A stretch of 32,640 nt of DNA from Nitrospirota bacterium. GTDB lineage: Bacteria > Nitrospirota > Thermodesulfovibrionia > Thermodesulfovibrionales > UBA9159. Made by a program: the position numbers and the translations under genes. Within the stretch, counting starts at the first letter, position 1, and the number at the start of each line of letters is the position of its first letter. The stretch lies in contig JAMCQB010000030.1 in NCBI GenBank assembly GCA_023382175.1, positions 1-32,640 on the forward strand, read 5' to 3'. Below, piece by piece: positions 1 to 8,379 of the stretch. The notes below the pieces were generated by a model. That model made no database searches, was not told the DNA's origin, and saw only the letters and a list, made by a program, of their open reading frames with translations.

Positions 1-903
1 ATGCAGTAAACACAAACCATAGCCTAATGTGAATTTCGCTGTTCCATCTTTACCCGCAAACTTTGCAATGACCTCTGCCTCTGTAACCTTTACCTCACCC
101 ACAGTATATGGTTCACCGGTATGGGGATGCTTAATCCTCACAGGCAGGAAACCAACCCTCAATTCTCCAATAGTGGGATGGATGTCTCCATAACCGCGCA
201 TGTTGGAATAGGCCAAAAGCAATAGTCCCCCTGTCTCTGCCCTCGCCATTGTCTGCATGGAAGCGCTTCTTGGTGCCGGGAATGTAAGGGATTGTCTTGT
301 AATGTCAAAGATTTCATTGTTTCCGTTTCTCTGATTCACTGATTTATCGTTTCCCGTCCCTTCCACTAAAAGCTTTTCTTTTCTCAAGATTTCTACAATC
401 TTCGGGAATGAATCCGGAAAAGGATGCAGGGTGCGAGATGCGGGAAGCATGTCTTTAAACAGTTCTTTTAAAAAGGCTTCTCTTTTATTAGCAGACTCAT
501 CTAAAAGCTCAAAATCCAGAAGCCTCAAAGTGTAATCAGATGTCGGCCCAAGTATCTGACCTCCCGGTATGTCCTTAAAAGCGGCAGAGATACGTCTTAT
601 GACCCTCATCCCTTTCGTTGACTGAGGCAGGGAATAACCAATGCGGGGCTTTGTTGTCCTGTATGCCCTGAGCATAAAGGAAGCCTCAAAGCTATCTCCT
701 GCAGACTGTTTGATCGCAAGTGCAGCAAGCTCAGGCGCATAAAGGGAGCCTTCTCCCATGACCCTTTCCACAAGGAGGTACAACTGCCCCTCTATCTGCT
801 CGACTTTGAGCGGCGCTGAAGCTCCTTTTATCCTCTCGTAAGTGAGAAGCTTGGCTGCATTTTCTATTGCCTCTGTTCCGCCTTTTACCGCTACATAACC
901 CAT
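1..903 (-). CDS. phnI: C-P lyase subunit PhnI (3' end outside window)
   Basis: Minus-strand ATG at 903; translation begins MGYVAVKGGTEAIENAAKLLTYERIKG..., PhnI-like; follows phnG and phnH in operon order; open to the window edge. Confidence 0.9.
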   Translation of the reverse strand, partial: MGYVAVKGGTEAIENAAKLLTYERIKGASAPLKVEQIEGQLYLLVERVMGEGSLYAPELAALAIKQSAGDSFEASFMLRAYRTTKPRIGYSLPQSTKGMRVIRRISAAFKDIPGGQILGPTSDYTLRLLDFELLDESANKREAFLKELFKDMLPASRTLHPFPDSFPKIVEILRKEKLLVEGTGNDKSVNQRNGNNEIFDITRQSLTFPAPRSASMQTMARAETGGLLLLAYSNMRGYGDIHPTIGELRVGFLPVRIKHPHTGEPYTVGEVKVTEAEVIAKFAGKDGTAKFTLGYGLCLLH

Positions 904-904
904 C

Positions 905-1501
905 TTATATCACCTCTATTTTCGTTGACCGTGGAATACACATAATCCTGTTTTCAGCGTCTATAAAAATTGAATCAACGCCAAGTGGATATTCAGAATT
1001 TATTTCCTTTAAATAATGAAACTCATCTTTTTTAATGCCGCCGATGAACGGCGTTATTTCACCATTGATACCCGGGCCTTTAAGAGTAATCCTCAAATTC
1101 CCCCTCATTCCCCCCTTTACGAAAGGGGGGATAGGGGGGATTAGTGAAAGGGAATTAATAGAATAAATAACTGTCGCGCCTGTATCGGGATATTCAAGGC
1201 TTCCCCTCTTTGCATGAAGGATTGCCCCATCGCTGCCACCCGAGGGGATTATGATAAAATCAGCATCTTCTATGTTTGCCGTCCTGCTGCTGGTTGCCCT
1301 TATTATCCTGTGTTCCCATTCCTCTCTCTGATGCCCAAAAACATTAAAAGCAACCTCATGGTCGAGGAGGGTTTGAATAACCAAAATTAATCCGCTTTCC
1401 AGCTCCTGACTCAATGAATAAACCCTCCCCGGATGACTCACTGCCTGTAAGAGTGTCGTGAATGTTTTTTGTGTTATTAGATTTTCTTCTTTTGCTGTCA
1501 C
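905..1501 (-). CDS. phnH: C-P lyase subunit PhnH with a repeat-derived in-frame insertion
   Basis: 198 aa; TFTTLLQAVSHPGRVYSL...LLDHEVAFNVFG...ADFIIIPSGG...LKGPGI is PhnH-like; sits between phnG and phnI. Confidence 0.9.
   Translation of the reverse strand: MTAKEENLITQKTFTTLLQAVSHPGRVYSLSQELESGLILVIQTLLDHEVAFNVFGHQREEWEHRIIRATSSRTANIEDADFIIIPSGGSDGAILHAKRGSLEYPDTGATVIYSINSLSLIPPIPPFVKGGMRGNLRITLKGPGINGEITPFIGGIKKDEFHYLKEINSEYPLGVDSIFIDAENRIMCIPRSTKIEVI
1093..1143. repeat. GC-rich palindromic repeat (CCCCCCTTT-ACG-AAAGGGGGG) inside phnH
   Basis: Perfect 9-bp stem at 1110-1130 with C-rich/G-rich outer arms; a second family member lies at 17011-17046; encodes the low-complexity peptide LIPPIPPFVKGGMRGN. 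Confidence 0.8.
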
Positions 1502-1522
1502 TTGAAATTCTCCTGACTATTT

Positions 1523-1978
1523 TTAACCTTTTGACATGCTCTCAAAGGAGACCTTTGTCTTTGCTACGAGTGCAGACTCTTTTTCTCTTATTGAATTAAT
1601 TTTCTCCATTTGTTCTGATACAAACCCTCTTATTCGTTTTTTCAAATCCTCATTGTCTCCCTGCATAACCGCATCAACCGATGCTGCAAGCAATGCCCTT
1701 TCAGGTTCATCGCCCATCACCATCGCGTATCCTGTTTTTCCTCTGCATTCCACCTCCGCCTCGGTTACAAGGATTTCACCGAGGTAAAAATCCGTATCAA
1801 AGGAGTCTTGAACGGTCATCATCAAAAGTCCTGTTTGGGGTGGCTTGATTATGGATATGTTTTGCTCTGAAAGCATGCCTAAAAGACTTTTTACTGCCGA
1901 TTCATCCGTTGCCTGTATTATCGAATTAATATCTATTCCTTCATTCTGAATTAATAATTTTGCATTTTGCATTTTCAC
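1523..1978 (-). CDS. phnG: C-P lyase subunit PhnG
   Basis: 151 aa; GLLMMTVQDSFDTDFYLGEILVTEAEVECRGKTGYAMVMGDEPERALLAASVDAVM is PhnG-like; overlaps the phnE stop. Confidence 0.9.
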   Translation of the reverse strand: MKMQNAKLLIQNEGIDINSIIQATDESAVKSLLGMLSEQNISIIKPPQTGLLMMTVQDSFDTDFYLGEILVTEAEVECRGKTGYAMVMGDEPERALLAASVDAVMQGDNEDLKKRIRGFVSEQMEKINSIREKESALVAKTKVSFESMSKG

Positions 1979-3549
1979 ACCACTTTTTTCCTTAAATACG
2001 CCGAAATCCTGTCAACTGCCGTTATGGTTATAAGTATTATGATGATTAATGTGGCAGTCCTCTGATGTTCAAATATCCTCATGCTCATGATCAACTCAAA
2101 GCCTATGCCTCCAGCGCCGACTACACCCAGGACTGTTGATGCCCTTATGTTCCTGTCAAGGATGTATAGGTTATAGCTGTTAAAAAGGGGCAGCGCCTGG
2201 GGGAAAACCGCATGTATTATTTTTTGTAAAAACCTTGCCCCTGTCGCCTCCACAGCCTCGACAGGCTTTGGATCGATGTTTTCTATGGCCTCGGCATAAA
2301 ACTTGCCCAGGAATCCTGCTGTATGAAGGGCAAGGGCCAAAACACCGGCAAATGGGCCAAGCCCTACGGCAGCCACGAATACAAGAGCAAATACCAGATC
2401 CGGTATGCCTCTTAAAAAATTGGCGATCTCCCTTGCTGCATTGGAGATTACAGGGCTATGGGTTACATTCCTTGCCGCAAGCATTCCCAGGGGGATAGAT
2501 ATAACAATGGCAAAGAATGTCCCGCAGATACCAATTGCTATGGTCTCAAGCATTAACCAGATATACCTTGGTATATCCGATCTCTCGGGTGGAAACATGT
2601 TTGATAAAAACTCCCATATCCTCGGTAATCCATAAACTATCTCTTTGAGGTCTACAGGTATGAAATAGATGGATATAAAGGCCATTGCAGCCACAATAGC
2701 CATCAATACATAGTCTCTGAATTTATTGGCACTGAAAAGTGTTCCTTCAATTATGCCTTTCCTCAAATACGCTGATACCCTGTCTATGGCAATTATTATG
2801 ATGAGCATGACTATAAGGATTGCTGATACCTTCTGGTAATTGAACGACCTCATCTGTGTAAAGAGTTCAATCCCAAGGCCGCCTGCGCCTACAAGACCCA
2901 GGGCCATGGCTGCCCTTATGTTATGGTCTAAGGCATAGAGGTTGTATCCCATGAATAACGGAAAAACCTGGGGGACCACCGCATGCCTTATGACGCTCAA
3001 TTTATGGCTGCCTGCTGCTTCTATTGCCTCGACAGGTTTAGGGTCGATGGTTTCTACAGCCTCTGCATAGAATTTGCCGAGCAGCCCCACAGTTGCAAGC
3101 ATTAAGGCTATTACTCCGGCAACAGGACCGATACCGATAGCTGTGACAAAGATGAGCGCATAGATGATGTCAGGGACAGCCCTTAATAGATTCACCAGTT
3201 CCTTGGAAGTGTTATAAATGACTGCATTCGGTGATGTGTTTTTCGCCGAAAAAATACCCAGTGGAACTGAAACAAGTATTCCAAGGAGCGTTCCCCAGAA
3301 ACCTACTGAGATTGTTTCGGCGGTGAGTGTGATAATGCGTTTCCATCTCGCAAAATCAGGGGGAAACATCTCCTTTATAAGTGAGAGGGCATGGGGCATG
3401 CCATCGATGAACGTTCTTATATCGATTTGGGATGCTTTAAAGGATAGGGCCAGGATAATGATGAGAAGAAACCACAGCAGAAACCTCCTGACCTTTGTCC
3501 CTTGACCCATGACCCTCTTATAGTGTGACAAACTTACGCTGCTGCGCAT
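1975..3549 (-). CDS. phnE: Phosphonate ABC transporter permease, two PhnE domains fused in tandem
   Basis: 524 aa with two homologous halves, each carrying a GLGPFAGVLAL...GKFYAEA(V/I)E(T/N)IDPKPVEA(I/V)EA-type permease segment. Confidence 0.93.
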   Translation of the reverse strand: MRSSVSLSHYKRVMGQGTKVRRFLLWFLLIIILALSFKASQIDIRTFIDGMPHALSLIKEMFPPDFARWKRIITLTAETISVGFWGTLLGILVSVPLGIFSAKNTSPNAVIYNTSKELVNLLRAVPDIIYALIFVTAIGIGPVAGVIALMLATVGLLGKFYAEAVETIDPKPVEAIEAAGSHKLSVIRHAVVPQVFPLFMGYNLYALDHNIRAAMALGLVGAGGLGIELFTQMRSFNYQKVSAILIVMLIIIIAIDRVSAYLRKGIIEGTLFSANKFRDYVLMAIVAAMAFISIYFIPVDLKEIVYGLPRIWEFLSNMFPPERSDIPRYIWLMLETIAIGICGTFFAIVISIPLGMLAARNVTHSPVISNAAREIANFLRGIPDLVFALVFVAAVGLGPFAGVLALALHTAGFLGKFYAEAIENIDPKPVEAVEATGARFLQKIIHAVFPQALPLFNSYNLYILDRNIRASTVLGVVGAGGIGFELIMSMRIFEHQRTATLIIIILITITAVDRISAYLRKKVV

Positions 3550-4304
3550 TCATACTCCCCCGCAAATTCATATATAGAACTGATATGCTCTCTCGTAAGG
3601 CAGTCTGTTCTCCCGTCAAAGCAAATCTCCCCATCCTTGAGGGCGACAACCCTGTGAAAGTGATCTCTTACGGATTCGAGGTGATGGAGCACGGTTATTA
3701 TGGTTATCCCCCTTTCCCTGTTTATCTTTGTCAGAAGCTCCATTATTTTTTGGCTCGTCCTCGGGTCGAGATTGGCTATGGGCTCATCGGCAAGGAGTAT
3801 TTCAGGCTCCTGCATAAGCGCCCTCGCAATGGCGACCCTCTGTTTCTGTCCACCGCTCAAGCGGTCGACCCTCTCAAATGCCTTGTCTTCAATGCCGACA
3901 AAGTTTAACAACTCCATTGCCCTTTCCCTTACCTCTGTACTGAAAAGCCCTATTGTTGATGATATCAGTTCAAATCCCCTGTCCATCCTGCCGAGGGCGC
4001 CTGATACAACATTATCTATGGCAGATGTCCTGTCTACGAGATTGAATAGCTGATAAATCATTCCTATCCTTTTCCTCATCTGCCTCAACTCATCCTTCTT
4101 CCTGTAATCTATTTCTTTTCCTCGCACGACAACCCTTCCGTTATCCGGGAGCACAAAGCCGTTTATGACCCTTATGAGCGTGGTCTTCCCTGAACCGCTC
4201 GGTCCGATGAGCGCGACAGCCTCGCCTTTTTTTACCTTCAAATCCACATTTTTTAAGACCTCTGCACCATTGAAACGCTTATGAATGGACTCCATTTTCA
4301 GCAT
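3534..4304 (-). CDS. phnC: Phosphonate ABC transporter ATP-binding protein
   Basis: Walker A GPSGSGKTT, signature LSGGQKQRVAIARAL, Walker B ILLADEP. An internal ATG at 4304 preceded by AAGGAGG is preferred over the listed 4328 start. Confidence 0.93.
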   Translation of the reverse strand: MLKMESIHKRFNGAEVLKNVDLKVKKGEAVALIGPSGSGKTTLIRVINGFVLPDNGRVVVRGKEIDYRKKDELRQMRKRIGMIYQLFNLVDRTSAIDNVVSGALGRMDRGFELISSTIGLFSTEVRERAMELLNFVGIEDKAFERVDRLSGGQKQRVAIARALMQEPEILLADEPIANLDPRTSQKIMELLTKINRERGITIITVLHHLESVRDHFHRVVALKDGEICFDGRTDCLTREHISSIYEFAGEYECAAA

Positions 4305-4319
4305 CTTTGCCTCCTTTTG

Positions 4320-4346
4320 CAGGGGCACGGCAATGCCGTGCCCCTG
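4320..4346. repeat. Perfect 12-bp stem-loop in the phnD-phnC intergenic gap
   Basis: CAGGGGCACGGC-AAT-GCCGTGCCCCTG, fully complementary arms with a 3-nt loop. Confidence 0.9.
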
Positions 4347-4351
4347 TCATT

Positions 4352-5287
4352 TCATTTAAGACTGTCTATCGCCTTTTTGACCTCTTTAATAAGGGTGTAA
4401 TCTTTATCGCTCACTATCTTGTAGCCTGTTATCTTTCCATAACCTGTAACCACATCCTTCGGCACTCTGGAGATAGACCTCTTTAATTTCTCTTTGATAC
4501 TTTCAGGCAGGTCGCTCCTGAGAGCCAGGGGAGAGCCGGGAAGCGGGTCTGATTTCCATATAACCGCATTGGTATCTGGAGAAATCTTTCCGCTCTCTGC
4601 CATCTTCGGATAGGTCACATCATTGTCCGCTACCATGTCGATTATTTTGTTCTTCACTACCAGTTCCGCCGCATCATGGGTGCCGACATAACCGACCTTT
4701 TTGAATACCTTATCAGGATCAATCCCTGCCTTCATCATGTAATATCTTGGAACAGCGTAACCGGATGTGGAGGCTGTCTCTGTAAAGGCAAAAGTGAATG
4801 ACTTTTTATGGTTATTAAGTTTCCCCGCAAGGATATTCATCCCTGCTTCACCTTCAAGCGGATTCGCTATTCCGAGTTTCTGAGCAGCTTCAGGCGTTGC
4901 AACCAGATAGGAGCGGTAGGTTGTGCTGCCCTTTGCATCCATTCCTACGGCAAATGCCTCAGCGCCTGCTCTGTCATGGGCAAGCACGTAGGAAAACGGC
5001 CCGAACCATGCAAAATCAACCTTCTTTGCCCTCATTGCCTCAACAACGCCTGTGTAGTCAGTGGCGGTGAATATCGTTATACACATTCCCATATCCTTTT
5101 CCATCCAGTTCTTCATCGGTGTATACTGCTCCATCATTGCCCTCGGGTCTTCGGCAGGGATAAGGCCCATTATCAGACAATCCTCCCTTGCCTCTGCTCT
5201 GCCGAAAACAGCCATTAGTGTCAGAATCCCAAATATTGCTATCAAAAATTTCTTCATTTCATTCCTCCTGAGTGAGTGAAAATTCAT
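4352..5287 (-). CDS. phnD: Phosphonate ABC transporter periplasmic substrate-binding protein
   Basis: Signal peptide MKKFLIAIFGILTLMAVFGRAEA; PhnD-like MRAKKVDFAWFGPFSYVLAHDRAGAEAFAV and SGYAVPRYYMMKAGIDPDKVFKKVGYVGTHDAA. Confidence 0.93.
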   Translation of the reverse strand: MNFHSLRRNEMKKFLIAIFGILTLMAVFGRAEAREDCLIMGLIPAEDPRAMMEQYTPMKNWMEKDMGMCITIFTATDYTGVVEAMRAKKVDFAWFGPFSYVLAHDRAGAEAFAVGMDAKGSTTYRSYLVATPEAAQKLGIANPLEGEAGMNILAGKLNNHKKSFTFAFTETASTSGYAVPRYYMMKAGIDPDKVFKKVGYVGTHDAAELVVKNKIIDMVADNDVTYPKMAESGKISPDTNAVIWKSDPLPGSPLALRSDLPESIKEKLKRSISRVPKDVVTGYGKITGYKIVSDKDYTLIKEVKKAIDSLK

Positions 5288-5306
5288 TTTGTGTTACCAT
5301 TAAAAC

Positions 5307-5327
5307 GATAGAAAGTCTCTTTCTATC
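5307..5327. repeat. Perfect 9-bp stem, 3-nt loop hairpin between phnF and phnD
   Basis: GATAGAAAG-TCT-CTTTCTATC. On the minus transcript it is followed by GTTTTAA. Confidence 0.75.
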
Positions 5328-5414
5328 AGGCGGTTGCCGCTATGTCCTTGTCCGGCTGGCGGCAGCCCCTCTGTTCACCATTACTCCATCACTCCATTGC
5401 TCCATCAACGTTTT

Positions 5415-6149
5415 TCACCTCCCTTCTCCATTGAAATCCACCGAAACGCTGCACATATCTCCTCTGAATTTAGTGATGCAGTATTCAACCATACCTCCCT
5501 TCTGGTCTTTTGAAATGCTTTTTACGGCGAGCATTGGCACCTTCGGGGAGATGTTAAGCATGTCCATATCAGAACTTTCAGGCATTGACACCTCAAAGGT
5601 GGAGGATGCCCTTGTTGCATCCACTCCGTAATGTTTTTTTAACAGGCCATAAAGGGAGAAAGAGCCATCTATAAAATTTCTTAGACCTGGAAAATTTTTT
5701 GAACTTAAAAAGGATGTTGTATGACAGAATGGAACTTTATTGACGAATCTCAATATTTCCAGAACGATAACCCTATCTGAAGCGGAAATGTTCAATTTTT
5801 TTGAAAGTTCCCTGCCGGCAGATATTTCATAGTAATCAATCAGCCTTGCATCAGGATTTAGACCGACATCAAGGATGGATGTTGTAAACTGCGTCTTTTT
5901 TGATACCTTATAGGGGATTTTATAATCTGCAACAAATGTTCCTTTCCCCTTTATCTTGTAAACAAGCCCTTCATCTTCAAGCCTTTCAATGGCTTGTCTG
6001 ACAGTATGCCTGTTAAGCCTGTATCTCTTAGACAACTCTATCTCTGTTGCTAATTGACTGCCGGGCTTAAATATTCCTTTTTCTATCTGTTCTATCAATA
6101 TTTTGGAAAGCTGTTGATAACACGCCACGCCGTTTTCTTTATTTATCAT
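5415..6149 (-). CDS. phnF: GntR-family (PhnF/UTRA-type) transcriptional regulator
   Basis: GntR wHTH LATEIELSKRYRLNRHTVRQAIERLEDEGLVYKIKGKGTFV plus UTRA-like C-terminus. ATG at 6149 preceded by GGAGG; the ORF extends to 6173. Confidence 0.88.
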   Translation of the reverse strand: MINKENGVACYQQLSKILIEQIEKGIFKPGSQLATEIELSKRYRLNRHTVRQAIERLEDEGLVYKIKGKGTFVADYKIPYKVSKKTQFTTSILDVGLNPDARLIDYYEISAGRELSKKLNISASDRVIVLEILRFVNKVPFCHTTSFLSSKNFPGLRNFIDGSFSLYGLLKKHYGVDATRASSTFEVSMPESSDMDMLNISPKVPMLAVKSISKDQKGGMVEYCITKFRGDMCSVSVDFNGEGR

Positions 6150-6218
6150 CTTGCCTCCAACTTGTCTATACATCTATACAAAGATTACAGAAAAAATATT
6201 TCATGCGTATTAAGGGTT

Positions 6219-6236
6219 TGTTACATTTCCGTTAAA
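6219..6236 (-). promoter_or_regulatory. Pho-box-like 11-bp direct repeat upstream of the phn operon
   Basis: Plus strand TGTTACATTTC-CGTTAAA; same architecture as 8362-8379, with a shared downstream CCC-N-TAATAC...AATATTT segment. Confidence 0.6.
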
Positions 6237-6286
6237 TCAGAAGATTGTAAATGCGGCAGATGTTTAAAAGAGAATGGATGTATGTT

Positions 6287-7597
6287 TTAGGAGAAATCCC
6301 TGCTTTTTATCAGGTATGAGTAGTATGCTGCTGCATTGGTGGGACTGCGTCTCAAGGTGTCAAAATCGATCCTGTAGAGTCCGAATCTTGCATCAAGGCC
6401 CTGGAGCCATTCATAGTTGTCAATTAAGGACCAGTAGAAATATCCCCTCACATCAATACCGTCTTTAATGCATCTCTCAAGCACATCTATGTGTCTTTTC
6501 ATGAACTTTATCTTCTTTTCATTGTCATGGGTTGCGATGCCGTTTTCCGTTATTATCAGCGGGACATTGAGCTTTGATGCATACCGTAATACCTTTTCGA
6601 GGCCGTGGGGATGTATCTCCCATCCCATATCCGTGAGACCATATCCGTCAATGTCTCTGTGCCTCAATTCAGCGCCCATCTTTTTAAATGGATTGAATCT
6701 CATGTGGACCCTTGTGTAGTAATTAACACCGAAGAAATCGAGCTTGTCTTTTATTGGGACAGCAATGTTTATCTCCTTTGTAAAGGGAAACTTTATGTTC
6801 AGATTGCCTGTCATAAAGACATCGAGAAGTGAATGGTTATAAAAATATTTTGCGATCTTTGAAAGCAACCTGTCCAAAGGGTTCCATCTCCTCCACGGTG
6901 CAAGGGCAGCCATATTATGTGCCACGCTCACCATTGCATCAGGTATTTTTGAGTGGATAATATCGTATGCCATGCCGTGACAGGCGAGGATATTTTTTAG
7001 CGCCTTTATTGCCAGACCAGCGTCCCTTATCCCAGGCGGCATACAGCCTTCAAGATAGCCGCCGAGTAAAAGCACATAGGGCTCATTGAACGTGATCCAG
7101 TATTTCACTCCTTTTATTGCGGAGACCAGCCTTTCTGTATAACTCAGGAATTTCCCCATGGATGCATCTTCATGCCACGGATACTTTTTGACGAACCAGA
7201 GGGGATGTGTGAAGTGATGGATTGTGACCATAGGCTCTATATTGTTTTCAAGGAGGATGTTTATTATCTCCTGATAATGGGCTATTGACAAGTCGTCCCA
7301 TGAATTTTCCTTCGGCTGTATCCTGCTCCACTCAAGGGAGAAACGGTAGGCGTTTACGCCGAGCTCTTTTAATAAATTCAGGTCTTCTTTATAAAGGGTG
7401 TAATGGTTCGTGACATCGGGATTTTCATTCAGTATTTCATCCCACGATGTCCAGTCGGCATAGGGAGACCCCTCAAGCTGAAAAGCCGATGTCGCAACCC
7501 CCCAGAGAAATTTGCCAGATAAAGCCTCTGATGAAAAAGGGCAATATACAGGGTCAGTCCCTTCGGTAATATCATGCATCAGATGTTTTTCCGTCAA
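6287..7597 (-). CDS. Glycoside hydrolase family 1 (beta-glucosidase-like)
   Basis: FLWGVATSAFQLEGS, YRFSLEWSRIQP, ITFNEPYVLLLGGYLEG, PLIITENGIA, DGIDVRGYFYWSLIDNYEWLQGLDARFGLYRIDF are GH1 motifs. Confidence 0.92.
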   Translation of the reverse strand: MTEKHLMHDITEGTDPVYCPFSSEALSGKFLWGVATSAFQLEGSPYADWTSWDEILNENPDVTNHYTLYKEDLNLLKELGVNAYRFSLEWSRIQPKENSWDDLSIAHYQEIINILLENNIEPMVTIHHFTHPLWFVKKYPWHEDASMGKFLSYTERLVSAIKGVKYWITFNEPYVLLLGGYLEGCMPPGIRDAGLAIKALKNILACHGMAYDIIHSKIPDAMVSVAHNMAALAPWRRWNPLDRLLSKIAKYFYNHSLLDVFMTGNLNIKFPFTKEINIAVPIKDKLDFFGVNYYTRVHMRFNPFKKMGAELRHRDIDGYGLTDMGWEIHPHGLEKVLRYASKLNVPLIITENGIATHDNEKKIKFMKRHIDVLERCIKDGIDVRGYFYWSLIDNYEWLQGLDARFGLYRIDFDTLRRSPTNAAAYYSYLIKSRDFS

Positions 7598-8315
7598 AAT
7601 AATAGCCGATCCCCCTTCTTGTCTTTATGTACACCGGATTTGACGGGTTATCCTCAATTTGCGTCCTTATTCTGCTTATATGGACATCCACGGTCCTTGG
7701 CTCCACAAAGGCCTCATCCTTCCAAACAGCATTCAGGAGGTGCTCACGGCTATAGACCTTTCCCTTCCTTTCCACAAGATATAAAAGAAGCTTGAATTCT
7801 GTTGCACTAAGGTTCAGGGGAATGTTTTTTCTTGAAACTGTATAGGTCTCCGTACTGATCACAAGGTCTCCAAAAGCAATGGTATTTTCTTTTGAAGAGA
7901 CTTTGGAGGCTCTTCTTAAAACTGCTTTTATGCGTGCTATAAGTTCCCTCGGGCTGAAGGGCTTTGTTATATAATCATCAGCGCCTATTTCAAGACCAAG
8001 TATCCTGTCTACTTCTTCCCCTTTTGCCGTGAGCATGATTACCGACAGGTCTTTTGTTTTTGGGTCGTTTCTGAGAATACGGCAGAGTTCCACGCCCTGG
8101 AGTCCCGGAAGCATGAGATCAAGGATGATAAGGTCGAAAACTCCCTCTCTGATTTTTTTTAGGGCTTCTTCACCATCTAATGCAGAGGAAACTTTAAACC
8201 CTTCTTTTTCAAGATTATAAGAGAGCAGTTCTATAATGTCGCTTTCATCATCTATAACAAGGATTCTCTGCTTATTTTGTTTTATCTCGTGCAAAGGTCG
8301 TGTGTCAATTTGCAT
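7572..8315 (-). CDS. OmpR/PhoB-family response regulator (copy 1)
   Basis: Receiver domain with DLIILDLMLPG and ITKPFSPREL; winged-helix output domain EPRTVDVHISRIRTQIE...IKTRRGIGYYF. Confidence 0.92.
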   Translation of the reverse strand: MQIDTRPLHEIKQNKQRILVIDDESDIIELLSYNLEKEGFKVSSALDGEEALKKIREGVFDLIILDLMLPGLQGVELCRILRNDPKTKDLSVIMLTAKGEEVDRILGLEIGADDYITKPFSPRELIARIKAVLRRASKVSSKENTIAFGDLVISTETYTVSRKNIPLNLSATEFKLLLYLVERKGKVYSREHLLNAVWKDEAFVEPRTVDVHISRIRTQIEDNPSNPVYIKTRRGIGYYFDGKTSDA

Positions 8316-8361
8316 CTTGGGGATAGTATAAGGAGCAAATATTACTGCAGTATTACGGGCA

Positions 8362-8379
8362 TGTTACATTTCTGTTACA
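8362..8379 (-). promoter_or_regulatory. Pho-box-like 11-bp direct repeat upstream of phoB-like copy 1
   Basis: Plus strand TGTTACA-TTTC-TGTTACA, two exact 7-mers at 11-bp period, 47-64 bp upstream of the start at 8315; partly overlaps the phoR 3' end. Confidence 0.62.

Noticed and set aside
5272-5631. Plus-strand ORF of 119 aa across the phnF-phnD gap
   Set aside because: Most of it is antisense to phnF and the rest covers repeat-like sequence; no supporting domain.
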